A stretch of DNA of 64,000 bases from Flavobacterium anhuiense (GTDB taxonomy: Bacteria > Bacteroidota > Bacteroidia > Flavobacteriales > Flavobacteriaceae): assembly GCF_900101855.1 (NCBI RefSeq), contig NZ_FMVC01000005.1, forward strand, positions 1 through 64,000, read 5' to 3'. This document shows positions 45,247 to 53,648 of the stretch, piece by piece. Position 1 is the first letter of the stretch, and each line of letters begins with the position of its first letter. The notes beneath the pieces were generated by a model, which was not told the origin of the DNA, ran no database searches, and saw only the letters and a program-made list of their open reading frames with translations. The position numbers and the translations under genes were made by a program.

Positions 45247-45966
45247 AATACATTCCTTTTGCACCAACTTAATTACCCTGAATATTTTGCGTTCGTAATC
45301 TTTATTTGGATAATAAGCAGGTAGGTTAGCATTATTAAACTATTGGCTGATGAAATCTTTGCACGAACGAGCAAGCTTGCCAACAAGCATAATGCAATTT
45401 TAGGAATAAAATTTTAATCCACCAAACTTACTTGTACTGATTTTCTTTTGCATAACTATTTATAGGGATTCCTATTTCAAAATCATCCTTAATTAGAATC
45501 TCATGAAGAATTTTAAAATTGAGTGATTCCATAATTTTAACGATAAATAAATTGCAAAAATGAAGTTGTAAAAGTTATTAGAATAGTTGTTCTGATCTTA
45601 CATTCATTTCTTGTCTTTCATTACTTCCCCTTCATTTTTAAATTCAATAACCAGTATGCTTTTGTCTCATTTCAGCAGCAAAGGTATTTCCGTGCCCTTA
45701 ACGCACCAGCAAGGCCAAGTCCTACAGATTTGACAAAAAATCTCCACCCATACGGGTTGTATTTTTTGTCAAAGCCTTGCTGTTGCTAAACACTAACCTT
45801 TTTATGCTCCTGAAACGAAACATGGCATACTCCGGCTCTTTAGACGAATAAAAAAAATGTCAGCAATGAAAAGTAAAATATTAAAAATGGATTTGATGAA
45901 ACAAAACAGCACCTCCTCTCATTGCCGAATAAAATTTCAAAAAATAATCACTAAAAATCGAATATT
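45247..45966. other. Long intergenic region with a nested stem
   Basis: About 700 bases with no supported gene, between the 44464 gene (minus) and ssb (plus). The main structure is the nested inverted repeat at 45707-45782, listed separately. The length and position suggest a regulatory or replication function. Confidence 0.5.
45707..45782. repeat. Three-level nested inverted repeat
   Basis: Outer arms CAGCAAGGC (45707-45715) and GCCTTGCTG (45774-45782). Middle arms TTTGACAAAAAAT (45729-45741) and ATTTTTTGTCAAA (45761-45773). An inner ACCC/GGGT pair closes the loop. The 3' side is continuous while the 5' side has a 13-base bulge. It lies 185 bases upstream of ssb and could be an origin, an oriT or a leader structure. 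Confidence 0.8.
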
Positions 45967-46359
45967 ATGAACATTACAGGAAGATTGACAAGGGATGCTG
46001 AAGTACGCACAACGTCACAGGAAAAACAAGTAGTAAACTTTTCAGTAGCAACAAACGACAGCTATCGTAACAAGCAGGGCGAACGAATTGAACAGACAAC
46101 CTATTTCGACTGTTCTTATTGGATTACTCCAAACGTAGCCAAACTGCTCACAAAAGGAACATTGGTAGAATTATCAGGCAGGGTAAGCACAAGAACTTGG
46201 ACAGGAAATGACGGAGAGCCAAAAGCGGGACTTAATTTCCATACCTCACAAATCAAACTGCACGGAGGTAGCAGGAAAACGGAAACGGCACAAACTACTG
46301 CACAAGCCGAAAACAAAAAGGCTACAAAACAGGGAACAGAGGACGACCTCCCGTTTTAA
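45967..46359 (+). CDS. ssb: Single-stranded DNA-binding protein (element copy 2)
   Basis: A 130-residue SSB: MNITGRLTRDAEVRTTSQEKQVVNFSV, TTYFDCSYWI, LVELSGRVSTRTW, and a tail ending DDLPF. It is the counterpart of the gene at 8981. It heads the run of ssb, DUF932 and PRTRC genes, all on the plus strand with short gaps. It protects single strands in the element's replication or transfer. Confidence 0.93.
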   Translation: MNITGRLTRDAEVRTTSQEKQVVNFSVATNDSYRNKQGERIEQTTYFDCSYWITPNVAKLLTKGTLVELSGRVSTRTWTGNDGEPKAGLNFHTSQIKLHGGSRKTETAQTTAQAENKKATKQGTEDDLPF

Positions 46360-46403
46360 TAACAAGTTTTCAAGCATTTTTTAACATCAAAATTTCAAAC
46401 ATT

Positions 46404-47477
46404 ATGGCACATAATATCAATTTCAACGAGATTACAGGAAAGTATAGTTTCTTTTCAGTACAACAAAAAGCGTGGCACGGTTTGGGGCAAATCGTAGAGC
46501 AATATCCAACAAGCGAGGAAGCTATTAGACACGCAGGTTTAGATTATGAAGTAGTAAAAACATCTTTATTTACAAAGGGTTCGGGCATTATTCAAATAGC
46601 CGAAGGTATTGTTTTACAAGATAATGAAATTGAAGTACCTAACTATTTCGCCAACATACGCACCGATAACAATGCCGTATTGGGTGTAGTTGGTAAGGAT
46701 TACCATATCGTACAAAACCGTGAAGCCTTTAATTTCTTTGATGCCATTGTAGGCGGTGGCGAAGGAATTTTATATGAAACCGCAGGAGCATTAGGCAACG
46801 GAGAACGCATTTTTATCACAGCCAAATTGCCCGACTATATCCGTGTAGGTAATGGCGATGATGTAACCGAAAAGTACATTTTCTTAACCACTTCGCACGA
46901 TGGTAGCGGAAGTATAACAGCCGCATTTACACCTGTTAGAATAGTCTGTCAAAATACTCTTAACGCTTCATTAAAGAGTATGACCAATGTAGTACGCATC
47001 AAACACACTTCGGGAGCAAAACAACGTATCGAAAACGCCCACAAGATTATGGGGCTTGCCAATACATTAAGCAACCAATTAGAAGGTATTTTCAATGAGT
47101 GGGCAAAAGTAAAGATATCAGACCGAGAAGTAAAAAAGCTAATTCAGTTGGCACTTTGTCCTAACAAGGAAACATTTGATTTACTGAAAAAAGGTGCTGA
47201 AGATGAAATTTCTACCGTGTTCAAAAATACCGTTGAGGATGCTTTTGCATACGCTATGGTAAGCGATACACAGCAGATGGAAACAACCAAAGGCACACTT
47301 TTCGGAGCGTATAACGCTGTTACAGGCTACTATCAGAACGTAAGAAATTATAAAAATGACGAAGCTAAACTACAGAGTATTGTATTGGGCGGAACGGCTC
47401 AACTCAAATCGCAGAAAGCATTTGAATTGTGTACCTCATTTGCTTTGGATGGTTCGGAAATCCTAAACCTTAATTAA
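46404..47477 (+). CDS. DUF932 phage/plasmid-like protein (copy 2)
   Basis: A 357-residue DUF932 protein with the same landmarks as copy 1: GQIVEQYPTSEEAI, VLGVVGKDYHIVQN, GERIFITAKLPDYI, FLTTSHDGSGSITAAF and GTLFGAYNAVTGYYQN. It has a short insertion in the N-terminal third (GSGIIQIAEGIVLQDNEI). It precedes the PRTRC genes, as is common in this ICE type. Confidence 0.9.
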   Translation: MAHNINFNEITGKYSFFSVQQKAWHGLGQIVEQYPTSEEAIRHAGLDYEVVKTSLFTKGSGIIQIAEGIVLQDNEIEVPNYFANIRTDNNAVLGVVGKDYHIVQNREAFNFFDAIVGGGEGILYETAGALGNGERIFITAKLPDYIRVGNGDDVTEKYIFLTTSHDGSGSITAAFTPVRIVCQNTLNASLKSMTNVVRIKHTSGAKQRIENAHKIMGLANTLSNQLEGIFNEWAKVKISDREVKKLIQLALCPNKETFDLLKKGAEDEISTVFKNTVEDAFAYAMVSDTQQMETTKGTLFGAYNAVTGYYQNVRNYKNDEAKLQSIVLGGTAQLKSQKAFELCTSFALDGSEILNLN

Positions 47478-47526
47478 ATAACCACAGGCTACCGCCTTAA
47501 TCGGTGGTAGTCTTATAATTATAACT

Positions 47527-47721
47527 ATGAAAGTAACGGATATAAACGGTTTCTCAATCGAAGTGAATGACCTTAAAGAAGCAATCATTACAGCAAAGCG
47601 ATTTACTGAATACAAGCACGAGGACAAAAGTTTTTCAGAGTTCGATAAAAGACAAAAAATCTATTGGATGGATATGTACGAGAAACTGACAGCAATCAAA
47701 GAACAAGTAACGACACATTAA
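47527..47721 (+). CDS. Small PRTRC-associated protein
   Basis: A 64-residue soluble protein, MKVTDINGFSIEVNDLKEAIITAKRFTEYKHEDKSF..., with a Tyr/Trp-containing helix (YWMDMYEKLTAIK). It sits between DUF932 and PRTRC protein E with short gaps on both sides, so it is likely a real member of the operon. The family is not one I can name. Confidence 0.65.
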   Translation: MKVTDINGFSIEVNDLKEAIITAKRFTEYKHEDKSFSEFDKRQKIYWMDMYEKLTAIKEQVTTH

Positions 47722-47733
47722 AATTTTAGAACG

Positions 47734-48336
47734 ATGAATACCAATTTTTTCAATCAGATACAGCAGTTGGACTTTACAGGAGTATTGCAACTGAACATTT
47801 CAAAGGGAATAGAAAGCAACCTAATCGTAACGGTACTGCTCAACAACGAACAATGCGGAGATAACGCAAAAAATGCTATTCCCCCTTTGACATTTAACGC
47901 TACGCCACAGGAATTTGACGAGGGATTTTTTGAGCAGATAACCACCCCTGTACAAAAAGTTTCAGGTTTGATGGTAGATATGGAAAAGTTCTTAAAGCAG
48001 ATGGATGAAGCCAAAAAGCAATCGGCTATGGAAAAAGAAAAAACAGATAAGGAGAAGAAAGAAAAAGATGCCAAAGACAAGAAATTCAAAGACGCTATGG
48101 CAAAGGCTGACGAACTGGAGAAAGAGGGCAAATTCCGTGAAGCGTGGATGAAAGTACCCGAAATTACGGAGTTTCCGGAAAAAACAGACGAGATACGCAA
48201 ACGCAAAACTTCTTTGTCTGACAAGTTCGCCACACCGAGTCTTTTCGGTGCGATGGAAGAAGCGAAACCCGAACCGCCACAAGCGGAAGAAATTATAGAA
48301 GATTATCCGATAGCCGACATGGACGAGGAAGAATAG
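47734..48336 (+). CDS. PRTRC system protein E
   Basis: A 200-residue protein. The N-terminal half (FFNQIQQLDFTGVLQLNISKGIESNLIVTVLLNNEQCGDNAKNAIPPLTFNATPQEFDEGFFEQI) matches PRTRC protein E. The middle is a long Lys/Glu coiled coil (KKQSAMEKEKTDKEKKEKDAKDKKFKDAMAKADELEKEG) and the C-terminal tail is acidic. The function is unknown. The next gene, PRTRC protein C, starts 23 bases later. Confidence 0.88.
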   Translation: MNTNFFNQIQQLDFTGVLQLNISKGIESNLIVTVLLNNEQCGDNAKNAIPPLTFNATPQEFDEGFFEQITTPVQKVSGLMVDMEKFLKQMDEAKKQSAMEKEKTDKEKKEKDAKDKKFKDAMAKADELEKEGKFREAWMKVPEITEFPEKTDEIRKRKTSLSDKFATPSLFGAMEEAKPEPPQAEEIIEDYPIADMDEEE

Positions 48337-48359
48337 TGTTAACCTAAAAATCAAAGAAT

Positions 48360-48578
48360 ATGTTATTAGCAACGCAACTACAGAGAGTTTTTATATTGAA
48401 CGACAAAGGGCAGGAAATCAAGCTGACAGACCCCGAACCAAAATGGAGCGCACAGGCGGTAATGAATTTCTATTCCAACACATACCCCATTCTGACCACC
48501 GCAAAAGTATCAGCACCACAAATCAAGGACGATACCGTACAGTACCGTTTTGAAAGTGCTATGGGAACAAAAGGTTAA
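48360..48578 (+). CDS. PRTRC system protein C (ubiquitin-like candidate)
   Basis: A 72-residue protein, MLLATQLQRVFILNDKGQEIKLTDPEPKWSAQAVMNFYSN..., with alternating strands compatible with a beta-grasp fold and a C terminus ending in TKG, a terminal glycine. PRTRC C has been discussed in comparative genomics as the ubiquitin-like member of the cassette. With the E2-like protein B and E1-like ThiF encoded just downstream, conjugation through that Gly is plausible but unproven. Confidence 0.85.
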   Translation: MLLATQLQRVFILNDKGQEIKLTDPEPKWSAQAVMNFYSNTYPILTTAKVSAPQIKDDTVQYRFESAMGTKG

Positions 48579-48595
48579 ACCTAAACAGTAAAACA

Positions 48596-49750
48596 ATGAC
48601 TTATGCAACCACATACCATATCGGGCACATTCAAAATGCCCCAACAAGCCAAGCAACGGCAATTGCACCGCCAGTTAAACGAGTTCGCAAACTGGATGCA
48701 GAGACCCAAGGACGCAAACGAAATCAAAAAGGACAAACAGCAGTCCGTACCAGTGGCTATGTTGCCAATGATTTTCTAAGAACTTCCTTCCTACCAAGAT
48801 TGAAAGAAACAGAAATCGTACAAGCTTGCAGGGAAAATGCCAAAATGGAAAGGGATTTTTATACTTCCCTTTCCAAACTGGCAGAGCATTACGACATCAA
48901 TCTTAAACCATCGCAATTTTTAGGGTATCCCTATAATATCGCATTGGCTTTAAAAGATGCCGAAGAACAGCTAAAGCAGAAAGTGAGGAATTGGGAAGAG
49001 ATCCGATTGGTACAGGATAGTAAGAAAACCTTTTTCACAAGTGAGGAAAGGTATAGTACAGGTTCAACCCTGTACTACATACCAGTTATACCGCTTTACC
49101 GTTGGCTTAAAAACCCGAAGCGCAAACAGATAGCCCAATTATTCTTGTCGGTTTGCAGTTACCTGTACCACCTTGCCGACATTCCCTATTATAGACAGGA
49201 AAACAGTTACCTGTACTGGATGTACGAAATGCACAAGGATTGGGTAACAGAGGATGATTACGGAGAAGATACAGAAAACAATCTCCGTGAATTTGCACAA
49301 GCCGAATGGATTGGCGACCGTATGGAACAGAAAATATACAATAATGCCAACCTAAAGCATTTTAAAGACCGTATTGACCGCTTTAAAGTTAAGGATAAAA
49401 TAGATATTGATTGCTTAAAAGTGGCGCAGGAAGCCTACGCCATTTATCAGAAGTACCCCAGTGAAAGCATATTCCGCAATGCAAAACCGAACGGAGAAGC
49501 AAATGAAGAAGATATGGATAACATCATTTCAATGCAGAAATACATTTCTTTCTGTGCCGATGGCAAAGGATGGCTGATGGATAATTTGGTACAGTCGGTT
49601 AATAACGAATTGCAGGAATACGGACAGATGGAAGAACCCATAATTATCAAACGGTTTGACGGAAGCGACATAATTGCTAATACATTGGAATTTGAGAACC
49701 GTTTGTTATCGATGATTGACGAACTGACCTACATTTTAAACAATTTTTAA
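48596..49750 (+). CDS. PRTRC protein F-like
   Basis: A 384-residue protein. After a disordered N terminus, residues about 70-300 form a helical domain (FYTSLSKLAEHYDINLKPSQFLGYPYNIALALKDAEEQL..., YYIPVIPLYRWLKNPKRKQIAQLFLSVCSYLYHLADIPYYRQENSYLYWMYEM). Length and place between proteins C and B suit PRTRC F. There is no catalytic motif I can point to. It is 17 bases after protein C and 10 before protein B. Confidence 0.7.
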   Translation: MTYATTYHIGHIQNAPTSQATAIAPPVKRVRKLDAETQGRKRNQKGQTAVRTSGYVANDFLRTSFLPRLKETEIVQACRENAKMERDFYTSLSKLAEHYDINLKPSQFLGYPYNIALALKDAEEQLKQKVRNWEEIRLVQDSKKTFFTSEERYSTGSTLYYIPVIPLYRWLKNPKRKQIAQLFLSVCSYLYHLADIPYYRQENSYLYWMYEMHKDWVTEDDYGEDTENNLREFAQAEWIGDRMEQKIYNNANLKHFKDRIDRFKVKDKIDIDCLKVAQEAYAIYQKYPSESIFRNAKPNGEANEEDMDNIISMQKYISFCADGKGWLMDNLVQSVNNELQEYGQMEEPIIIKRFDGSDIIANTLEFENRLLSMIDELTYILNNF

Positions 49751-49760
49751 ATCAGAAGCG

Positions 49761-50471
49761 ATGAAAGATATAACACAGGATTTCGGAACGCTATACTATC
49801 CCAAATCGGCTTTGGTATTTTATCAGAACACAGGAAAGGGCAACGATACGTATGTAGAACATTTTGATATGGACAAAAATGGTACGCCGATAAATGCCCA
49901 TCCTTTGACCATACAGGAAGCCAACCGACTGGCAAAGGCATTGAATACTGCAAAAGAGGATAAAGACCCTTTATTGAAACCCCAGGGCATTATTGGAAGC
50001 CATATTTTACATTTTGACCCTAATGCAAATAAGGTGGTGTGGTTTACAAAAGCAATGCAAAGGGAACTACATTTTACAGAAAGTTTGGGCATCTCTAAAG
50101 GCATTGCAAGTGTACCGCCTATGCTATGGATAGCTAACCGCAACGGTTTAGCGGTGTTTGCTTTGAAAGGCGACCGCAGACCGACTGAAAAAACGAAACT
50201 GTACAATGCTCCATTTTTCAATGTGTATGAGGATGGAAATGTATGTATGGGAACGGTAGATGTACGGATAAAGAAAACCGCTTCATTGGAGGGATTTATA
50301 AGTGAATGGGAAGGTTTTTTCTTTAACAGCTATTTCAGTCACCTAATGCACGATTACAATCCAATAAAAGGAAATTGCGTAAGCCTTTGGGAAAATCTAA
50401 TCGCCACAGGCGAATTCTTTCCAATGGAAGTTTTGACGAAAAGTAATGTAACCTTAAAAAATATATTGTGA
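49761..50471 (+). CDS. PRTRC system protein B (E2-like)
   Basis: A 236-residue protein. The segment APFFNVYEDGNVCMGTVDVR (about 150-169) closely resembles the E2 ubiquitin-conjugating active site (HPNxYxDGxxCLxxL), placing Cys162 in the catalytic position. The N-terminal third carries short strands and a helix, and the C-terminal part has FLSEWEGFFFNSYFSHLMHDYNPI. An E2-type fold is therefore likely on motif grounds. Its stop overlaps the ThiF start (TGATG), so both are made together. Confidence 0.88.
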   Translation: MKDITQDFGTLYYPKSALVFYQNTGKGNDTYVEHFDMDKNGTPINAHPLTIQEANRLAKALNTAKEDKDPLLKPQGIIGSHILHFDPNANKVVWFTKAMQRELHFTESLGISKGIASVPPMLWIANRNGLAVFALKGDRRPTEKTKLYNAPFFNVYEDGNVCMGTVDVRIKKTASLEGFISEWEGFFFNSYFSHLMHDYNPIKGNCVSLWENLIATGEFFPMEVLTKSNVTLKNIL

Positions 50472-51274
50472 TGAACACACAAAAAACAAAAGTCCATTTT
50501 ACAGACAATAGTTTGATAAACCCTACCAATCCAATATCTGTTAACCTTATCGGTGCAGGTGGCACAGGCTCAAAGGTTCTGACCGCCTTGATGGAAATGA
50601 ACCACAGCTTGATTGCATTGGGACACACAGGATTGTTGGTTCGCCTTTGGGATGATGACGTTATTACCGAAGCAAATTTGGGTAGACAACGATTTGCAGA
50701 ATGCGAAGTTGGGTTATATAAATCCGTTGCCCTAATCAACCGAGCCAACCGCTTTTCGGGTACGAATTGGAAAGCCGAAACACAGAAGTTTGAAAAAGAT
50801 AGTTTAGGCAAACTTGAAAACGCACAGGCTACGATTTTTATTACCTGTGTAGATAGTGTACAGGCAAGGTTTGGTATTGCCGAAATACTGAATGAAATGG
50901 ATAACGGAAAATATCACCACAACAGACCAAAATATTGGATGGATTATGGCAACAGCCAGCATACAGGACAGGTTTTGTTATCTACCATAGGCGATATTAA
51001 GCAACCAAATTCAGAGCGATTTGAAACCGTTGCCAATCTGCCAATGGTAACAGAAGAATTTGGCGAACTGCTGAAACAGTCCGAGCAGGAAGATGATACG
51101 CCAACTTGCAGTTTGGCAGAAGCATTAGAAAAGCAGGATTTGTTTATCAATTCTACATTGGCTCAAATGGGAAGTTCGTTATTGTGGGGCTTGTTCCGCA
51201 ATGGATTGACCGAAAACAGGGGCTTTTTCCTTAATCTGAAAGATTTCCGTTCACAACCCATTCCAGTCGCCTGA
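50471..51274 (+). CDS. PRTRC ThiF-family E1-like enzyme
   Basis: A 267-residue adenylating enzyme. Nucleotide-binding loop NLIGAGGTGSKVLTAL (GAGGTG 28-33), acidic LWDDDVITEANLGRQRF (Asp61-63, Arg72), FITCVDSVQARF, and a Cys candidate for thioester formation in DDTPTCSLAEAL (Cys213). It would activate the C-terminal Gly of a ubiquitin-like partner. It is the last gene of the PRTRC run; no JAB peptidase or ParB protein of the cassette follows here. I start at ATG 50471 because the preceding in-frame codon is GTG. Confidence 0.9.
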   Translation: MNTQKTKVHFTDNSLINPTNPISVNLIGAGGTGSKVLTALMEMNHSLIALGHTGLLVRLWDDDVITEANLGRQRFAECEVGLYKSVALINRANRFSGTNWKAETQKFEKDSLGKLENAQATIFITCVDSVQARFGIAEILNEMDNGKYHHNRPKYWMDYGNSQHTGQVLLSTIGDIKQPNSERFETVANLPMVTEEFGELLKQSEQEDDTPTCSLAEALEKQDLFINSTLAQMGSSLLWGLFRNGLTENRGFFLNLKDFRSQPIPVA

Positions 51275-51290
51275 TAGCCAAAATCGGGCG

Positions 51291-51334
51291 GCAAAAATGC
51301 AATTCCTTGCTACGGTCGGAAACGCATTTTTGCA
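51291..51334 (+). terminator. Inverted repeat, probable PRTRC terminator
   Basis: GCAAAAATGC and GCATTTTTGC, with a partial ATTCC/GGAAA inner pairing, enclose TTGCTACGGTC. It lies 17 bases after the ThiF stop. The remaining intergenic DNA to 51689 is AT-rich without a gene I can support. Confidence 0.55.
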
Positions 51335-51689
51335 TTTAAAGGTGCAACCACTTTGCTAAAAATCTTCCATTTCATTCTTTCATTTCCCTATTTTTCTCAA
51401 ATAGGTTGCGATCAGCTTTCAGGGATATTCTTTATCCCTTTTTTTGTCGTACCAAACTTTTTTTCTTTCCACATCTGCGACCAAAGAAAAGAAGCAAAAG
51501 AACGTCGCTAAATTAGCACTAGATTTTTGATGCTATTAGCAACTTCTAAATCTCGCTTAAATTTCCTTTTCTTCCATTATTCTTTAACGTTTTTTATTTA
51601 AATTAGCCTATGCCTTAAAGTTCTATATATGTTTCAGTTAAATTAAAAATACTTTTTCATTTAATTGGGATATTACTAGACTCGAGCTA

Positions 51690-53648
51690 ATGTCTTATTA
51701 TAAAACCAAATTAACACAAATGCATTTAGCATATATCAGAATAGAAAATTATAAAGGTAGCGAAGTGATTGAAACAGCATTCGATCCGAAACTGAACATA
51801 ATTATTGGTGAAAATGGATGCGGTAAATCCGCAATCATTGATGCCATAAGGTTATTATATAATATTGGCGAACCGATTAGGGAACTTTCCGTTTCATTTG
51901 ATGATTTTCATCAAAAATCTATAGACAATGGCAGAAGTAAAGTCGTTCAAAAGTCTTCCCTAATAACTATTACATATATTTTTAAGGGACTATCAACTGC
52001 ACAAAAAGGGGCTTTTTATGAATATATGGTAATCGATCCCAATAAGATTGAAGAAGATTATGCTAAAATCATAATTTCTTACGAGGATAAGGACGGAAAA
52101 TATCCGCATTTCACTTACAATACTGGAAATATCGACGGTCAAAAAGCCGATTATAAAACGTTTGAGTTATTTCAACACTATTATTTAGGAGCATTAAGAG
52201 ATAGTACTAAAGATTTACTGAGTACCAGAAATAATATTTTAGGAAAAGTTATAAGACGATTTGTGAAAAGAGAAAATTCTGAATCACAAATAGAGCAAAT
52301 TATAAAAGATGCAAATTCACAATTATTAGATCGTGATGAGGTTAAAAATACTCGGGATGGTGTTAACACTAATCTTGAGAGTATTTTTAAAAAGGTTATT
52401 GACAATAAAATTGGTGTAAGAATTGAAGAAGCAAAAACAGAGTATATAGTCAACGCAATCAAACCTTATCTTCCGCATGATAGAACTACCTTGGTTGATG
52501 AGGGTTTCCATTTGTGGCAAAACAGTTTAGGTTTAAACAATCTAATTTATATTGCTGTTGTCCTAGGTGATATAAAAGAACAAATTAAAGATAATGGTCT
52601 ACCACATTTTGCATTATTGATTGAAGAACCAGAATCTCACCTTCATCCACAATTGCAACTAAGTCTTTATAACTTTTTAAATAATGCGAATGCTACCGAA
52701 AATAGTCAATTATTTATAACTACGCACTCACCAACTTTAACCTCGAAAGTTCCTCTAAAAAATCTCATATTGTTAGATTGTGGAAAAGCAACAAAACTTG
52801 ATGAACAATTTCAAAATAGGGAATCTGAAAAAATAATCGAAGATACTACCAAAAGTAGAGAATTGTTAGATACAGATTTTGTAAATAGCATGAAGAAACT
52901 TCAGAGGTATATCGATGTAACCAAATCACAGCTTCTATTCGCAAAATCAATTTTATTTATTGAAGGAATATCGGAAGAACTCTTGATTTCAGCATTTACT
53001 CTTTTGGAGGACTATAAACTTGAAGATTACAGAACAGAAATTGTTAACGTAAAGGGAACTTCATTTTATCCTTTTCTGTATCTTTTCAACCACTCCAATA
53101 TATCAAAGCGAATAAATAAGCCCATTTCTATCATTACAGATGATGACAGATTTACAGAATCAAAAAAAACTGAGTATAGCTTCAACAATTTGGTAAGTGA
53201 CACAACGGTATTGGATTCATTAGATGACTCTATCCAAAAAGGTAGTGCTGTATCAAGAATCAAGAATTTGAATTCTGTTAAAAACAATGCCGACAATATA
53301 AAGATTTTTGAGTCATTTAAAACCTTAGAATATGAAATAGCATTGCATAATGTGAGTCATGACAGAAGTATTTTTAAGGACAACTTTTTAGTAAAATATC
53401 TTGATATAGTAGAAAGTGATAAAGTCAATAAAATTGTTACATATATGTCAACGTTTCCAAATGATCTGATGTCAGATGAGGAAAGAAGAAAAGTCGCAAT
53501 TCTTTTATGGAAAGTATTACCTGCTAAAGCTGAATTCGCGCAAGACTTTTCTATTCATTTACTTGATAACTTGGAAGATGCAAAAGCATCATTTATCGTT
53601 CCGATATATATACTGAATGCCCTAACTCATTTAAAAAACGGATTGTAA
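51690..53648 (+). CDS. gajA: OLD-family ATP-dependent nuclease, Gabija GajA-like
   Basis: A 652-residue class 2 OLD protein. The N-terminal ABC-type ATPase has Walker A GENGCGKS (40-47) and the signature/Walker B region ALLIEEPESHLHP (about 308-320). A C-terminal TOPRIM domain shows SILFIEGISEELLI (Glu about 426) and ITDDDRF (Asp about 480-482), the metal site of the nuclease. Known GajA senses nucleotide depletion and cuts DNA. The start ATG 51690 is used; ATG 51720 (MHLAYIRIENY) is also possible and closer to the domain edge. It overlaps the helicase start (TAATG). Confidence 0.88.
   Translation: MSYYKTKLTQMHLAYIRIENYKGSEVIETAFDPKLNIIIGENGCGKSAIIDAIRLLYNIGEPIRELSVSFDDFHQKSIDNGRSKVVQKSSLITITYIFKGLSTAQKGAFYEYMVIDPNKIEEDYAKIIISYEDKDGKYPHFTYNTGNIDGQKADYKTFELFQHYYLGALRDSTKDLLSTRNNILGKVIRRFVKRENSESQIEQIIKDANSQLLDRDEVKNTRDGVNTNLESIFKKVIDNKIGVRIEEAKTEYIVNAIKPYLPHDRTTLVDEGFHLWQNSLGLNNLIYIAVVLGDIKEQIKDNGLPHFALLIEEPESHLHPQLQLSLYNFLNNANATENSQLFITTHSPTLTSKVPLKNLILLDCGKATKLDEQFQNRESEKIIEDTTKSRELLDTDFVNSMKKLQRYIDVTKSQLLFAKSILFIEGISEELLISAFTLLEDYKLEDYRTEIVNVKGTSFYPFLYLFNHSNISKRINKPISIITDDDRFTESKKTEYSFNNLVSDTTVLDSLDDSIQKGSAVSRIKNLNSVKNNADNIKIFESFKTLEYEIALHNVSHDRSIFKDNFLVKYLDIVESDKVNKIVTYMSTFPNDLMSDEERRKVAILLWKVLPAKAEFAQDFSIHLLDNLEDAKASFIVPIYILNALTHLKNGL

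Noticed and set aside
47754..48233. 159-codon minus-strand frame
   Set aside because: Shadow of PRTRC protein E; the Ser/Phe-rich translation mirrors the Lys/Glu coiled coil.
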